From positions 1 through 12,887 of the forward strand of contig JBELHJ010000061.1 in the NCBI GenBank assembly GCA_042091495.1: 12,887 nt of DNA, written 5' to 3'. Both the position numbers and the translations under genes were made by a program. Under the pieces are notes generated by a model. The model searched no databases. It saw nothing but the letters and a program-made list of their open reading frames with translations, and had not been told where the DNA came from. This stretch comes from JBELHJ01 sp042091495 (GTDB taxonomy: Bacteria > Bacteroidota > Bacteroidia > Flavobacteriales > Flavobacteriaceae). Shown piece by piece: positions 7,059-12,887 of the stretch. The number at the start of each line of letters is the position of its first letter. Positions within the stretch are counted from its first letter, which is position 1.

Positions 7059-7362
7059 TTAATACATAGCTAAAGTAGCCGCAATTACAATAAGTAGTCC
7101 CAAGACACATAGCAAAGAAAACACAAGGTTCAAGAAAATAAATTTTATAAATGTTTTAATATAACCTTGTTGGTACACCTTTTTAAGTGCCAGAAATAAA
7201 TAGACTAGGAACACTAAAAATAAAATTATTAAAGCTTAAGTGTTGGCCTTTATTTTCTTGGCCACATTCAGGACAATACTTTTCATTTCTAAAAAAAGGA
7301 TGACCGCAATTTAAGCAACTGGGGTCAAGTGGTTTTTTGGGAAGTTTAGATTTTTTAAACAT
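7059..7362 (-). pseudogene. Remnant of a DUF3667-type zinc-ribbon membrane protein
   Basis: Two pieces of one family lie in different frames. From the ATG at 7360-7362 a 59-codon frame (to 7183) reads a basic N-terminus and then a zinc ribbon: CLNCG at 16-20 and CPECGQ at 30-35, followed by HLSFNNFI. This arrangement is typical of the start of DUF3667-type proteins. The frame then loses all resemblance and stops. In the next frame, 7235 down to the TAA at 7059 encodes a hydrophobic C-terminus containing FLALKKVYQQGYIKTFIKF and two membrane helices, ending ATLAMY, which resembles the end of the same proteins. The middle part (the hydrophobic core of a normally longer protein) is missing. The simplest reading is an internal deletion plus frameshift near 7235. 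This fills most of the 6985-7536 region. I see nothing else convincing there. Confidence 0.65.
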
Positions 7363-7536
7363 GACTAAAATAACGTAAGCCCCAATCTATTAAAGTATTT
7401 TTAACATCACAAACACATTTCATATAATTTGAAGAAGACCAAAATGCAAATGAATTAATGTACTTATTTACAAGTCTTTAATTCTTAGAATTCTTTTTTG
7501 TAAATTGAGTGTTTTAACTAACTAAAATTTAAAATC

Positions 7537-8058
7537 ATGAAACAGTTATTAATTTCTTTGGGTTTTGTGCTAGTTCTTTTTTCTTGTCAAAACTCAGTAT
7601 CAACCGCACCACAGGTTATTGGCCATCAAATGACCGATGATGGCGAGTCTATTGACATCATTGCTGGAAACTTGGACAATGTCCAAATTTGGAAAGACTA
7701 TGTAAAAGCTCATAACGACAGAGATTTAGAGGCTATAAAAGGAATGAATGTCGATTCTATAAAAGTATGGGGTCCTAGAGGCGAATACATTGAAGGTACT
7801 GAAGCGCACATACAATTTCTTAGTGAATGGTTTGCAGGAGCATCACCGGTATGGAACTCAAAATATTTTTTAGCTAATACATACACCAACAAAAAAGGGA
7901 ACCTTATGGAATGGGTAACCTCTGGCCATGATTTAACAATGACTATTGACAGCACTGAAGTTAAAGTTTTTCAAGTACACGATGCTTTAATTAAGGACGG
8001 TAAAGTAGTTAGGTTTTCTGTTGCAGAACAAGAGCGACGCGATAAAAATGAAGAATAA
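7537..8058 (+). CDS. NTF2-like (SnoaL-type) lipoprotein
   Basis: A 173-residue protein with a clean lipobox LFSC (lipidated Cys17) and a polar linker to about residue 45. Residues 48-162 resemble an NTF2-like domain: helix VQIWKDYVKAHNDRDLEAIKGMN, a strand with VWGPRGEYIEGTEA, helix HIQFLSEWFAGA, then strands KYFLANTYT, GNLMEWVTSGHDLTM, TEVKVFQVHDALI and GKVVRFSVAEQ. The helix-strand order and the 'NDRDLEAI' turn match SnoaL-like proteins. The tail is charged and short. It resembles the protein at 6469-6984 in layout and lies in the opposite orientation, with the decayed gene between them. The leader contains TTAACTAA at 7514-7521. It has its own strong terminator, so it is probably monocistronic. 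No substrate can be inferred. Confidence 0.85.
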   Translation: MKQLLISLGFVLVLFSCQNSVSTAPQVIGHQMTDDGESIDIIAGNLDNVQIWKDYVKAHNDRDLEAIKGMNVDSIKVWGPRGEYIEGTEAHIQFLSEWFAGASPVWNSKYFLANTYTNKKGNLMEWVTSGHDLTMTIDSTEVKVFQVHDALIKDGKVVRFSVAEQERRDKNEE

Positions 8059-8063
8059 AAAGT

Positions 8064-8090
8064 AAACCCCGAACATTCGGGGTTTTTTAT
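8064..8090 (+). terminator. Intrinsic terminator after the 7537 lipoprotein gene
   Basis: AAACCCCGA (8064-8072), loop ACAT, TCGGGGTTT (8077-8085), followed by a T-tract. The GC-rich stem begins 5 bases after the stop codon. Confidence 0.93.
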
Positions 8091-8149
8091 TTAACAAAAT
8101 TTTAATGTTAAAATTTGTTCAATAAACAATAGTGTTTTTTTCAAAATAA

Positions 8150-8249
8150 NNNNNNNNNNNNNNNNNNNNNNNNNNNNNNNNNNNNNNNNNNNNNNNNNNN
8201 NNNNNNNNNNNNNNNNNNNNNNNNNNNNNNNNNNNNNNNNNNNNNNNNN
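8150..8249. other. Assembly gap of 100 Ns
   Basis: Exactly 100 undetermined bases, the usual placeholder for a gap of unknown length. The 60 bases before it (8091-8149) are AT-rich, with an imperfect inverted repeat at 8093-8119, and show no coding sign. The gap hides the 5' end and promoter of the next gene. Confidence 0.97.
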
Positions 8250-8588
8250 GCCTATCAAAAATGGGTTTTATCTGGAATAAATAGTTATACGTTCCAGCTT
8301 CAAGTGGCTTGTTTTTGTTTAATTGAAGAGCCTTATACAATCACCGTTGAAAATGGTATAGCGGTTAATGTTAAAGGCAATGAAAAGTGGGGTTATGAGG
8401 AGTTTCCTATGACTTTTGATGCGCTTTTTGAGTTTATTTTCTCTAAATTAGAAAATGAACCGTTCCAATACAGTTTGAGTTTTAATGAAACGTATGGTTA
8501 TCCTGTAGAAGTTTATTTTGATATGGATGCACAAATAGCAGATGAAGAGATTGGTTTTATGGTGTTTAATGTAGTTTTAAATAATTAA
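8250..8588 (+). CDS. DUF6174 family protein, 5' end lost in the assembly gap
   Basis: The reading frame is open from the first base after the gap to the stop at 8586-8588, giving 112 residues. It begins AYQKWVLSGINSYTFQLQVA and continues with the CFC motif (8310-8318). The W..SGI.SYTF.L....CFC pattern, then PYTITVENG, a central TFDALFEFIF helix, YGYPVEVYFDMDAQIADEEIGF and a final strand, is the DUF6174 layout. Most members are small secreted or lipid-anchored proteins of unknown function. A GTG at 8304 could be called as a start, but that would cut off conserved residues 5-18, so the true start is in or before the gap. A signal peptide is expected there but cannot be seen. The next gene begins 6 bases after the stop, so the two form an operon. 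Confidence 0.8.
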   Translation, partial: AYQKWVLSGINSYTFQLQVACFCLIEEPYTITVENGIAVNVKGNEKWGYEEFPMTFDALFEFIFSKLENEPFQYSLSFNETYGYPVEVYFDMDAQIADEEIGFMVFNVVLNN

Positions 8589-8594
8589 TATATA

Positions 8595-9758
8595 ATGATT
8601 CATTTTTTTAAGATTTTCTTCCTTATTCCTTTTATTTTCTTAGCTCAAAACAGGGTTGTTGTCGATGGAGTTATCGTAGATGAATTTGACGAACCTGTTC
8701 CTTATGCGGCTGTGGGGGTTGTTGAAAAAAATATAGGTGTCGCTTCCAATGATGAGGGACGATTTCATTTAGTAGTTACAAGAAATGAACTTGAGGATAT
8801 TCTTGAGGTGTCAAGTATTGGTTTTGAAACGTTTAAAGTTAGAGTCAAAGAATTTATTGATGCAGAAAGTCAAGTTATTGTATTGAAAGAGAATATTACT
8901 CAATTAGACGATGTAGAGTTATTGGCACCCAAAGAATATGTTAATGCAGCACTGAAAAATTTAAAAAATACGACCGTTAGTAAACCACACCAACTAGGGA
9001 TATTATACAGAAGGGCATCTGTAGAGGATTATGTGTCTCGTTTTTTTGTGGAACAGTTTATGCACGTTGTAGATCGTGGCCCTTCTGGCCACATTTCAAG
9101 ATTAGCAGTTAAAGAAATGCGTAAATCTGCAGACTACCGCTATGTAAAAATTAAACAAAAGATTCATGCAGTTAATTATATGGACCAAATTAATCCTCTT
9201 AAGAATGGGGTGTATACCAATGGATTTAAGTGGAAAAAGATTGGCGACTCTAATTACGATGGCGAGGATATAGTTATTTTAAACGGGACACGAAAAAACG
9301 GCTATGGCTTTTTAAAGCTATACGTTGGAATAGATACATTTTCAATATATAAAGTAGAAACCAATATTTTAGATGCTACCTACATATACAAAAAGGACAA
9401 AAACGGGAAATTATATTTAAGTTATCACAATCGCGAATGGAAGAATAAGAACGCCAAAGTGCCTCCTCAACTTTATAATGCTTATAAACTTCAAGGTAAA
9501 AAAGTACCGTCTTCTATTCCCGTTTCTTACAGGCATGAGGTTTATGTCATGGATTTAAAAACAAACAAAAAAACGTTCGATTTAAAAGGGCCAGACGGAG
9601 AGGGTATTGATATGTCTGAAATTCAAAAACCATACAATGCCAAATTTTGGGAGTCCATAAGTTTACCTCCACCAACCGCTTTTTATAAAAAGATAAAAGC
9701 AGAATTAGAATCCAATTACAATGTCCCTTTAGAAGTGCAATTTCAACACTCTAATTAG
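8595..9758 (+). CDS. Secreted carboxypeptidase-regulatory-like domain protein
   Basis: A 387-residue protein with a signal peptide (residues 1-17, FLA then Gln). Residues about 22-98 form a carboxypeptidase-regulatory-like beta-sandwich with the usual landmarks: VDGVIVDEFDEPVPYAAVGV, then GVASNDEGRFHL, then LEVSSIGFETFKVRV, IVLKENITQLDDVEL. In this phylum the domain usually sits at the N-terminus of TonB receptors, but here no plug or barrel follows. Instead, residues 110-387 form a beta-rich region with many charged and aromatic residues (YRYVKIKQKIHAVNY, TFSIYKVETNILDATY, VSYRHEVYVMDLKT). Similar two-part envelope proteins are common in flavobacteria, but their role is unknown. Translation probably follows that of the DUF6174 gene, which ends 6 bases upstream. 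No obvious terminator follows. Confidence 0.8.
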   Translation: MIHFFKIFFLIPFIFLAQNRVVVDGVIVDEFDEPVPYAAVGVVEKNIGVASNDEGRFHLVVTRNELEDILEVSSIGFETFKVRVKEFIDAESQVIVLKENITQLDDVELLAPKEYVNAALKNLKNTTVSKPHQLGILYRRASVEDYVSRFFVEQFMHVVDRGPSGHISRLAVKEMRKSADYRYVKIKQKIHAVNYMDQINPLKNGVYTNGFKWKKIGDSNYDGEDIVILNGTRKNGYGFLKLYVGIDTFSIYKVETNILDATYIYKKDKNGKLYLSYHNREWKNKNAKVPPQLYNAYKLQGKKVPSSIPVSYRHEVYVMDLKTNKKTFDLKGPDGEGIDMSEIQKPYNAKFWESISLPPPTAFYKKIKAELESNYNVPLEVQFQHSN

Positions 9759-9837
9759 TTTAAATAACTATCATTCAATTATTTGTGAATTTTGTTTATT
9801 TTTTAGTAAATTAATTTTTTAACTAATTTGATTTATT

Positions 9838-10704
9838 ATGAGATCCCTTTTATTATGCATGACTGTAATTTTTATGGTTTCATGTCAAAATCCTTATGGA
9901 ACAGTTACCACTAATGATGAGAAGTCTGAAATAATTAAAACGCTTTTTCAAGAGGTATCTAATGAAAATATTGCCTATTTGGAGAAAGTTTTTTCAGACA
10001 GCTTAGTTTTCATTAATCCTCATGAGCAAACATTAAATAAAACAGCGTTCATTGCAGCAGTCTCTGGACTTTTTGATTTATTTGAAGATATAAGTTTCGA
10101 CCCTGTTGATGGCGACGCACTTGGTGCTGAAATTGAGACCACAACCTATGAAAACGGCATAACTTGGACCAATATTTGGAATAATTTTAAAGCCAAAGGG
10201 GCTTACACAGGTCAAGAGGTAAATTTTCCATTCCATATTTCTTACCAATGGGATGGTAACAAAATTACCAAGGAGGTGCAGTTTTTTGATACCACAGTTT
10301 TTGACAATGAGGCTAACGCTAAAGCAGCCCAAACCAAATCCTCAGAAAAACTTATTGTATTACTAGAATTAGGCGTTAATAAAGGCTTTAACAAAACACG
10401 AATAGAAGACGCGCTTAAAAGTATTACAGCCTACATTCGTGCCAACGAGCCAAATACATATGATTACAATTATTTTATTTCTAAGGATGAAAAAAGTGTA
10501 ACCTTAATGGAAAAATATTTACATGAAGACGATTTCATTACTCATGTTAATAATTTTGAAAACGGCCCTAATATGGCGCCCTTTTTTGAAATGTTTTCTG
10601 TAAAAGATTTTATCGTTGCAGGACAATGCTCAGATTCATTAAAAAACCGTATGAAAGCATTCCCTATAGATTATAGAACTCAAGTAGGTGGCTGGATTGA
10701 TTAA
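9838..10704 (+). CDS. Lipoprotein fusing an NTF2-like domain to an ABM-like domain
   Basis: A 288-residue protein with lipobox MVSC (lipidated Cys16). Residues about 28-155 are NTF2-like: helix EIIKTLFQEVSNENIAYLEK, strand SDSLVFINPHEQ, helix KTAFIAAVSGLFDLF, strands ITWTNIWNNFKAKG, VNFPFHISYQWDGNKI and KEVQFFDTTVF. Residues about 188-282 fit the antibiotic-biosynthesis-monooxygenase (ABM, dimeric alpha-beta barrel) pattern, with 'IRANEPNTYDYNYFISKDE' at 200-218, 'VTLMEKYLHEDDFITHVNNF' at 221-240 and a tail 'FSVKDFIVAGQCSDSLKNRM'. Free-standing ABM proteins are small cytoplasmic oxygenases or heme- and quinone-related enzymes. An exported, lipid-anchored fusion is unusual in my experience. 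The next gene is a paralogue of the first half, 33 bases downstream. The leader contains TTAACTAA at 9819-9826. Reaction and partner are unknown. Confidence 0.8.
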   Translation: MRSLLLCMTVIFMVSCQNPYGTVTTNDEKSEIIKTLFQEVSNENIAYLEKVFSDSLVFINPHEQTLNKTAFIAAVSGLFDLFEDISFDPVDGDALGAEIETTTYENGITWTNIWNNFKAKGAYTGQEVNFPFHISYQWDGNKITKEVQFFDTTVFDNEANAKAAQTKSSEKLIVLLELGVNKGFNKTRIEDALKSITAYIRANEPNTYDYNYFISKDEKSVTLMEKYLHEDDFITHVNNFENGPNMAPFFEMFSVKDFIVAGQCSDSLKNRMKAFPIDYRTQVGGWID

Positions 10705-10737
10705 TTAATAACTTTAACTAAATATCAATATTTTATT

Positions 10738-11637
10738 ATGAAACACTTTATGTTAATAGCCCTTTTTGTTGGGGCTTTAGGTTTTGCTCAAGGCAAAAAA
10801 AGTACCGGAAAAATTCGTTTTGACGATAAGGCAGAGACTGCCATGAAAATGTTTAACGATTACACTAAAGGCGATTTTACATTGTTTGAGTCCAAATTAT
10901 CAGACACGGTCAGGGTGTATGTGAGTAACACAAACAAGCTTACTAAATCTGATTTAATGGCAGGGTTAAACCAAGACCACACCTTATTTAGTGACATTGC
11001 TTGGGGCTGGTTAAACACCGAAACTGCAAGCTATAAAGATGGTTCTGTATGGACCTTAGGTTGGGGACTGTGGACAGGTACAGGAAATTTTACTAAAGAA
11101 AAACAACGTGTTCCAGTACATATGGCTTACCAGTGGAGTGACGACAAGATTGTAACCATACTACATTACTTTGATATGCAAACTTTAAATGGCGAAGTTA
11201 AGGCAATGATGAAAACTAAAGAGGAGTTCCCTTATGAGGCTACTTATTCCAGTTCATGGGAAATAGGCAGCTCCGAAGCTTCGAAATTAGTACTTGACTT
11301 ACAAAAAGCAGCAGAAGGCAATCAATTCGACCCCATCTTGAATATGGTTTCAGATGACATAATGATTAACGCTTCAGATGGAAGTGTTCTTGAAGGAAAA
11401 GAAGCTTTTGAGGCGGCATATCGTAGTTTTTTTGAAAACTATTCTATAAGTATTACTCCTGTAGTTTGGATTCCTGTTATTAATCCAGACGGTCACGAGT
11501 GGGTGTTACTTTGGACCCGTGAAACTTACACCGATAAAGAGGGGAATTCTAAAAATTTAAGAGCTCAAGAAAGTTTTAGAATTATTGATGGTAAAATTGC
11601 TTTTGTAAATCAATTTCAAAAGCCCGTAAAAGACTAA
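10738..11637 (+). CDS. Exported protein with two tandem NTF2-like domains
   Basis: A 299-residue protein with a signal peptide ending GFA before Gln18 (no lipobox, so probably soluble in the periplasm or secreted). The first NTF2-like domain spans about 28-155: helix AETAMKMFNDYTKGDFTLFE, strand DTVRVYVSN, strands SVWTLGWGLWTGTGNF, VPVHMAYQWSDDKI and HYFDMQTL. The second spans about 178-296: helix ASKLVLDLQKAAEGNQFDPI, 'VSDDIMINASDGSVLEGKEAFE', strands EWVLLWTRETYTD, RAQESFRIIDGKIAFVNQF. Each half has the usual SnoaL order of elements. The first half closely follows the first half of the lipoprotein 33 bases upstream (matching ..WT..W......G......PFH/PVHM..YQW...KI....FFD/YFD), so the two genes arose by duplication. 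They are probably co-transcribed. The leader contains TTAACTAA at 10714-10721. Function is unknown. Confidence 0.82.
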   Translation: MKHFMLIALFVGALGFAQGKKSTGKIRFDDKAETAMKMFNDYTKGDFTLFESKLSDTVRVYVSNTNKLTKSDLMAGLNQDHTLFSDIAWGWLNTETASYKDGSVWTLGWGLWTGTGNFTKEKQRVPVHMAYQWSDDKIVTILHYFDMQTLNGEVKAMMKTKEEFPYEATYSSSWEIGSSEASKLVLDLQKAAEGNQFDPILNMVSDDIMINASDGSVLEGKEAFEAAYRSFFENYSISITPVVWIPVINPDGHEWVLLWTRETYTDKEGNSKNLRAQESFRIIDGKIAFVNQFQKPVKD

Positions 11638-11649
11638 ACCCAACATTAA

Positions 11650-11699
11650 ATTATGCTTGTGAAGTTGTATTTTTGATTAAACAACTTTACAAGCATGAT
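11650..11699 (+). repeat. Long inverted repeat over the apt start codon
   Basis: ATGCTTGTGAAGTTGT (11653-11668) and ACAACTTTACAAGCAT (11681-11696) pair along all 16 positions, with one G-U type mismatch. The pairing extends about three more positions at the base (11650-11652 with 11697-11699). The 12-base centre is 11669-11680. The right arm includes the ATG of the apt-like gene (11695-11697). No T-tract follows, so a standard terminator is unlikely. Confidence 0.85.
11668..11675 (+). promoter_or_regulatory. Possible -7 promoter box inside the inverted repeat
   Basis: TATTTTTG matches the Bacteroidota -7 consensus TAnnTTTG exactly and lies almost at the centre of the inverted repeat. No TTG is present at the right distance for a -33 box, so the promoter would be weak or factor-dependent. 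Initiation would fall near 11682, leaving a leader of about 13 bases. Confidence 0.35.
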
Positions 11700-12189
11700 A
11701 AATTTTAAAGATCATATTGAATCGATACCCGATTTTCCAAAAGAAGGAATTTTATATAGGGATATTCAGCCCTTATTATCAGCTCCTGAGGTTTTCAAAA
11801 AGGCGGTATTAGAACTTGGGAAATTGGTAGAAGTTCCTGACTATTGGGTAGCAATTGAATCTCGTGGGTTTTTGTTTGCATCGGCATTATCTTTAACCTA
11901 TGGAGGTGGTATAAAACTCATAAGAAAACAAGGAAAATTACCCAATTCAAAAATAATTTCTCAAGCTTATGGCTTAGAGTATGGGAAAGATGTGCTTGAA
12001 ATGGCTGTGGTGGAATCGTTGCCTAAAACAGCCGTCCTTGTTGATGATGTCTTAGCTACAGGCGGAACTTTACAAGCTGCAACGTTGTTATGTGAGCAAG
12101 CGGGGTTTAATGTCATTGACAAACTTTGTTTATTAGACATAGGATTAGTAAAATCACACAATATCAAGTGCTTAATCACCTACGATTAG
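11695..12189 (+). CDS. apt: Adenine phosphoribosyltransferase-family protein
   Basis: A 164-residue cytoplasmic type I phosphoribosyltransferase. Residues 11-28 match the APRT signature (IPDFPKEGILYRDIQPLL). Residues 53-66 (AIESRGFLFASALS), RKQGKLP at 77-83 and YGLEYGKDVLEM at 92-103 are APRT landmarks. VLVDDVLATGGTL at 114-126 is the PRPP-binding loop with the two acidic residues intact. The expected reaction is adenine plus PRPP to AMP plus pyrophosphate (purine salvage). The protein is slightly short at the C-terminus (usual length about 170-180), and parts of the 60-90 region diverge from the common flavobacterial form. It could therefore be a second APRT copy or use another purine base. 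It is the only housekeeping-type enzyme among envelope genes. Its start lies in the long inverted repeat described separately, which probably controls it. Confidence 0.85.
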   Translation: MINFKDHIESIPDFPKEGILYRDIQPLLSAPEVFKKAVLELGKLVEVPDYWVAIESRGFLFASALSLTYGGGIKLIRKQGKLPNSKIISQAYGLEYGKDVLEMAVVESLPKTAVLVDDVLATGGTLQAATLLCEQAGFNVIDKLCLLDIGLVKSHNIKCLITYD

Positions 12190-12263
12190 AAATTTTATAA
12201 GCATAAAAGCCTGATTACATGTATTTTAACTATATTTAAAACAATAACTTAAAATACTATCCA

Positions 12264-12683
12264 ATGAAACGTTTTCTATTACTAAGCTTAAGTCTATTTT
12301 TATGCATGAGTTTCGCTAATGCTCAAGATAAAATTACAGATGGTGAACAACAAGAATTATTAAAAAGCAGCCCTTTTAATAGCCTTTATCCAAAATCAAT
12401 ATTAAAAAGTTCAGATACCTATTTCAAATCCCAAATGGCACTTTATCAGCAAGGCGCCATAGACGAAAAAAGCGCACACTTGATTGCCTTGGCGGCATCA
12501 GCAGCTACGAAGTGCCAGTACTGTATTCCTTATCACCAAGCTGAATTAAGACGCTTAGGTGCTACAGAAGACGAAATTAAAACAGCTATTTTATTGGCAG
12601 GCGATGTGATGAGAATGAGTACATTGTTTTATGGCAATGAATACGATCTTGAAGCTTTTAAGGCCATGCTCAGGGGCGAGTAA
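12264..12683 (+). CDS. Exported AhpD-like / carboxymuconolactone decarboxylase family protein
   Basis: A 139-residue protein with a clear signal peptide (residues 1-20, ending ANA before Gln21), so it acts outside the cytoplasm. The mature part has the AhpD/CMD helical fold: helix 63-80 (QGAIDEKSAHLIALAASA), the redox motif Cys84-Gln-Tyr-Cys87 followed by His91, then a helix with ELRRLGATEDEIKTAILLAGDVMRMSTL. The C-x-x-C plus His spacing matches the AhpD active site (alkyl-hydroperoxidase-linked thiol chemistry). In AhpD a Glu lies 12 residues before the first Cys as a proton relay. Here that position is His72. Whether it is a peroxidase, a disulfide reductant or another CMD-family enzyme is open. 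A possible -7 box is TATATTTA at 12231-12238 (one mismatch). It has its own terminator. Confidence 0.85.
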   Translation: MKRFLLLSLSLFLCMSFANAQDKITDGEQQELLKSSPFNSLYPKSILKSSDTYFKSQMALYQQGAIDEKSAHLIALAASAATKCQYCIPYHQAELRRLGATEDEIKTAILLAGDVMRMSTLFYGNEYDLEAFKAMLRGE

Positions 12684-12712
12684 GATTTAAAATATCAATT
12701 AATTTATATAAG

Positions 12713-12742
12713 CACTACTTTTTAAAAAAGTGGTGTTTTTTT
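12713..12742 (+). terminator. Intrinsic terminator after the AhpD-like gene
   Basis: CACTACTTTT (12713-12722) pairs with AAAGTGGTG (12727-12735), including one G-U pair, around a short A-rich loop. Seven Ts follow (12736-12742). It lies 29 bases after the stop codon. Confidence 0.85.
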
Positions 12743-12783
12743 ATAAATAACTGTAAAATAGACGTTTATATAAAAATAAGTTG

Positions 12784-12791
12784 TATATTTG
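12784..12791 (+). promoter_or_regulatory. -7 promoter box for the gene at the right edge
   Basis: TATATTTG matches TAnnTTTG exactly and sits after the terminator of the previous gene. The -33 region (about 12761-12768) has only a weak GACGTTTA. Transcription would start near 12798, upstream of both candidate starts of the next gene. Confidence 0.5.
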
Positions 12792-12815
12792 CATGCTCAA
12801 AATTTTAAAGTAACG

Positions 12816-12887
12816 TTGAATAACATTTTTAAATCGACAAAAAGCATGTGCAAGCAGTTTATTTTTTTATTAGGATTTTTATCTACA
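12816..12887 (+). CDS. Start of an exported protein, cut by the window edge
   Basis: An open frame runs off the end. From the ATG at 12846 it reads MCKQFIFLLGFLST, which looks like the hydrophobic core of a signal peptide. An in-frame TTG at 12816 would add NNIFKSTKS, giving a basic N-region of normal length before the hydrophobic part. Without the ATG codon being conserved elsewhere I cannot choose between them. The -7 box at 12784-12791 and the preceding terminator support a new transcription unit here. Too little protein is visible to name a family. Confidence 0.5.
   Translation, partial: MNNIFKSTKSMCKQFIFLLGFLST

Noticed and set aside
8119..8340. Minus-strand open frame crossing the N run
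   Set aside because: It exists only because Ns do not create stops, and it opposes the well-supported DUF6174 frame.
11650..11699. Ordinary intrinsic terminator of the double NTF2-like gene
   Set aside because: The stem is followed by GATAAATTTT rather than a T-tract, and it includes the next gene's start codon; kept as a regulatory repeat instead.
11967..12179. Minus-strand open frame inside apt
   Set aside because: Shadow of the conserved PRPP-binding region; no promoter or leader.

Overview
The window looks like chromosomal DNA from a member of the Bacteroidota, most likely a flavobacterium (Flavobacteriaceae-like). The DNA is AT-rich, and clear Shine-Dalgarno sequences are mostly absent. 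Several promoters fit the Bacteroidota TTG / TAnnTTTG pattern. The gene content is also typical of the phylum: a TonB-dependent receptor coupled to a DUF4249 lipoprotein, carboxypeptidase-regulatory-like domains, many small lipoproteins, and a DUF3667-type zinc-ribbon/membrane remnant. I see no rRNA, tRNA, CRISPR array, insertion sequence or phage gene. A run of 100 Ns (8150-8249) is an assembly gap.

Layout. Positions 165-3244 (+) hold a small multi-pass membrane protein, an NTF2-like lipoprotein just behind it, a cytoplasmic HExxH metallopeptidase with its own promoter, and an acidic lipoprotein with its own promoter. A bidirectional terminator (3266-3292) separates these from a converging minus-strand block. 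That block contains a TonB-dependent receptor (4115-6403) translationally coupled to a DUF4249 lipoprotein (3291-4115), an upstream NTF2-like lipoprotein (6469-6984) with its own terminator, and a decayed DUF3667-type gene (7059-7362).

From 7537 to the end everything is on the plus strand. The order is an NTF2-like lipoprotein with a strong terminator, the assembly gap, a DUF6174 gene that has lost its 5' end to the gap, and a secreted carboxypeptidase-regulatory-like protein. Then come two tandem paralogous exported proteins: an NTF2-like domain fused to an ABM-like domain, and a double NTF2-like protein. An adenine phosphoribosyltransferase-family gene follows, whose start lies inside a long inverted repeat, then an exported AhpD-like (carboxymuconolactone decarboxylase family) protein. 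The start of one more exported protein runs off the right edge.

The main theme is the cell envelope: about ten of the fourteen genes carry a signal peptide or lipobox or are membrane proteins. Five proteins contain six probable NTF2-like (SnoaL/DUF4440-type) domains, all exported. Their ligand or reaction cannot be read from the sequence. The receptor/DUF4249 pair is probably an uptake or surface-binding unit for an unknown ligand. The strongest candidates for something new are the exported NTF2-like set (including the NTF2-ABM fusion), the inverted repeat over the apt promoter and start codon, and the receptor gene that has no ATG start.
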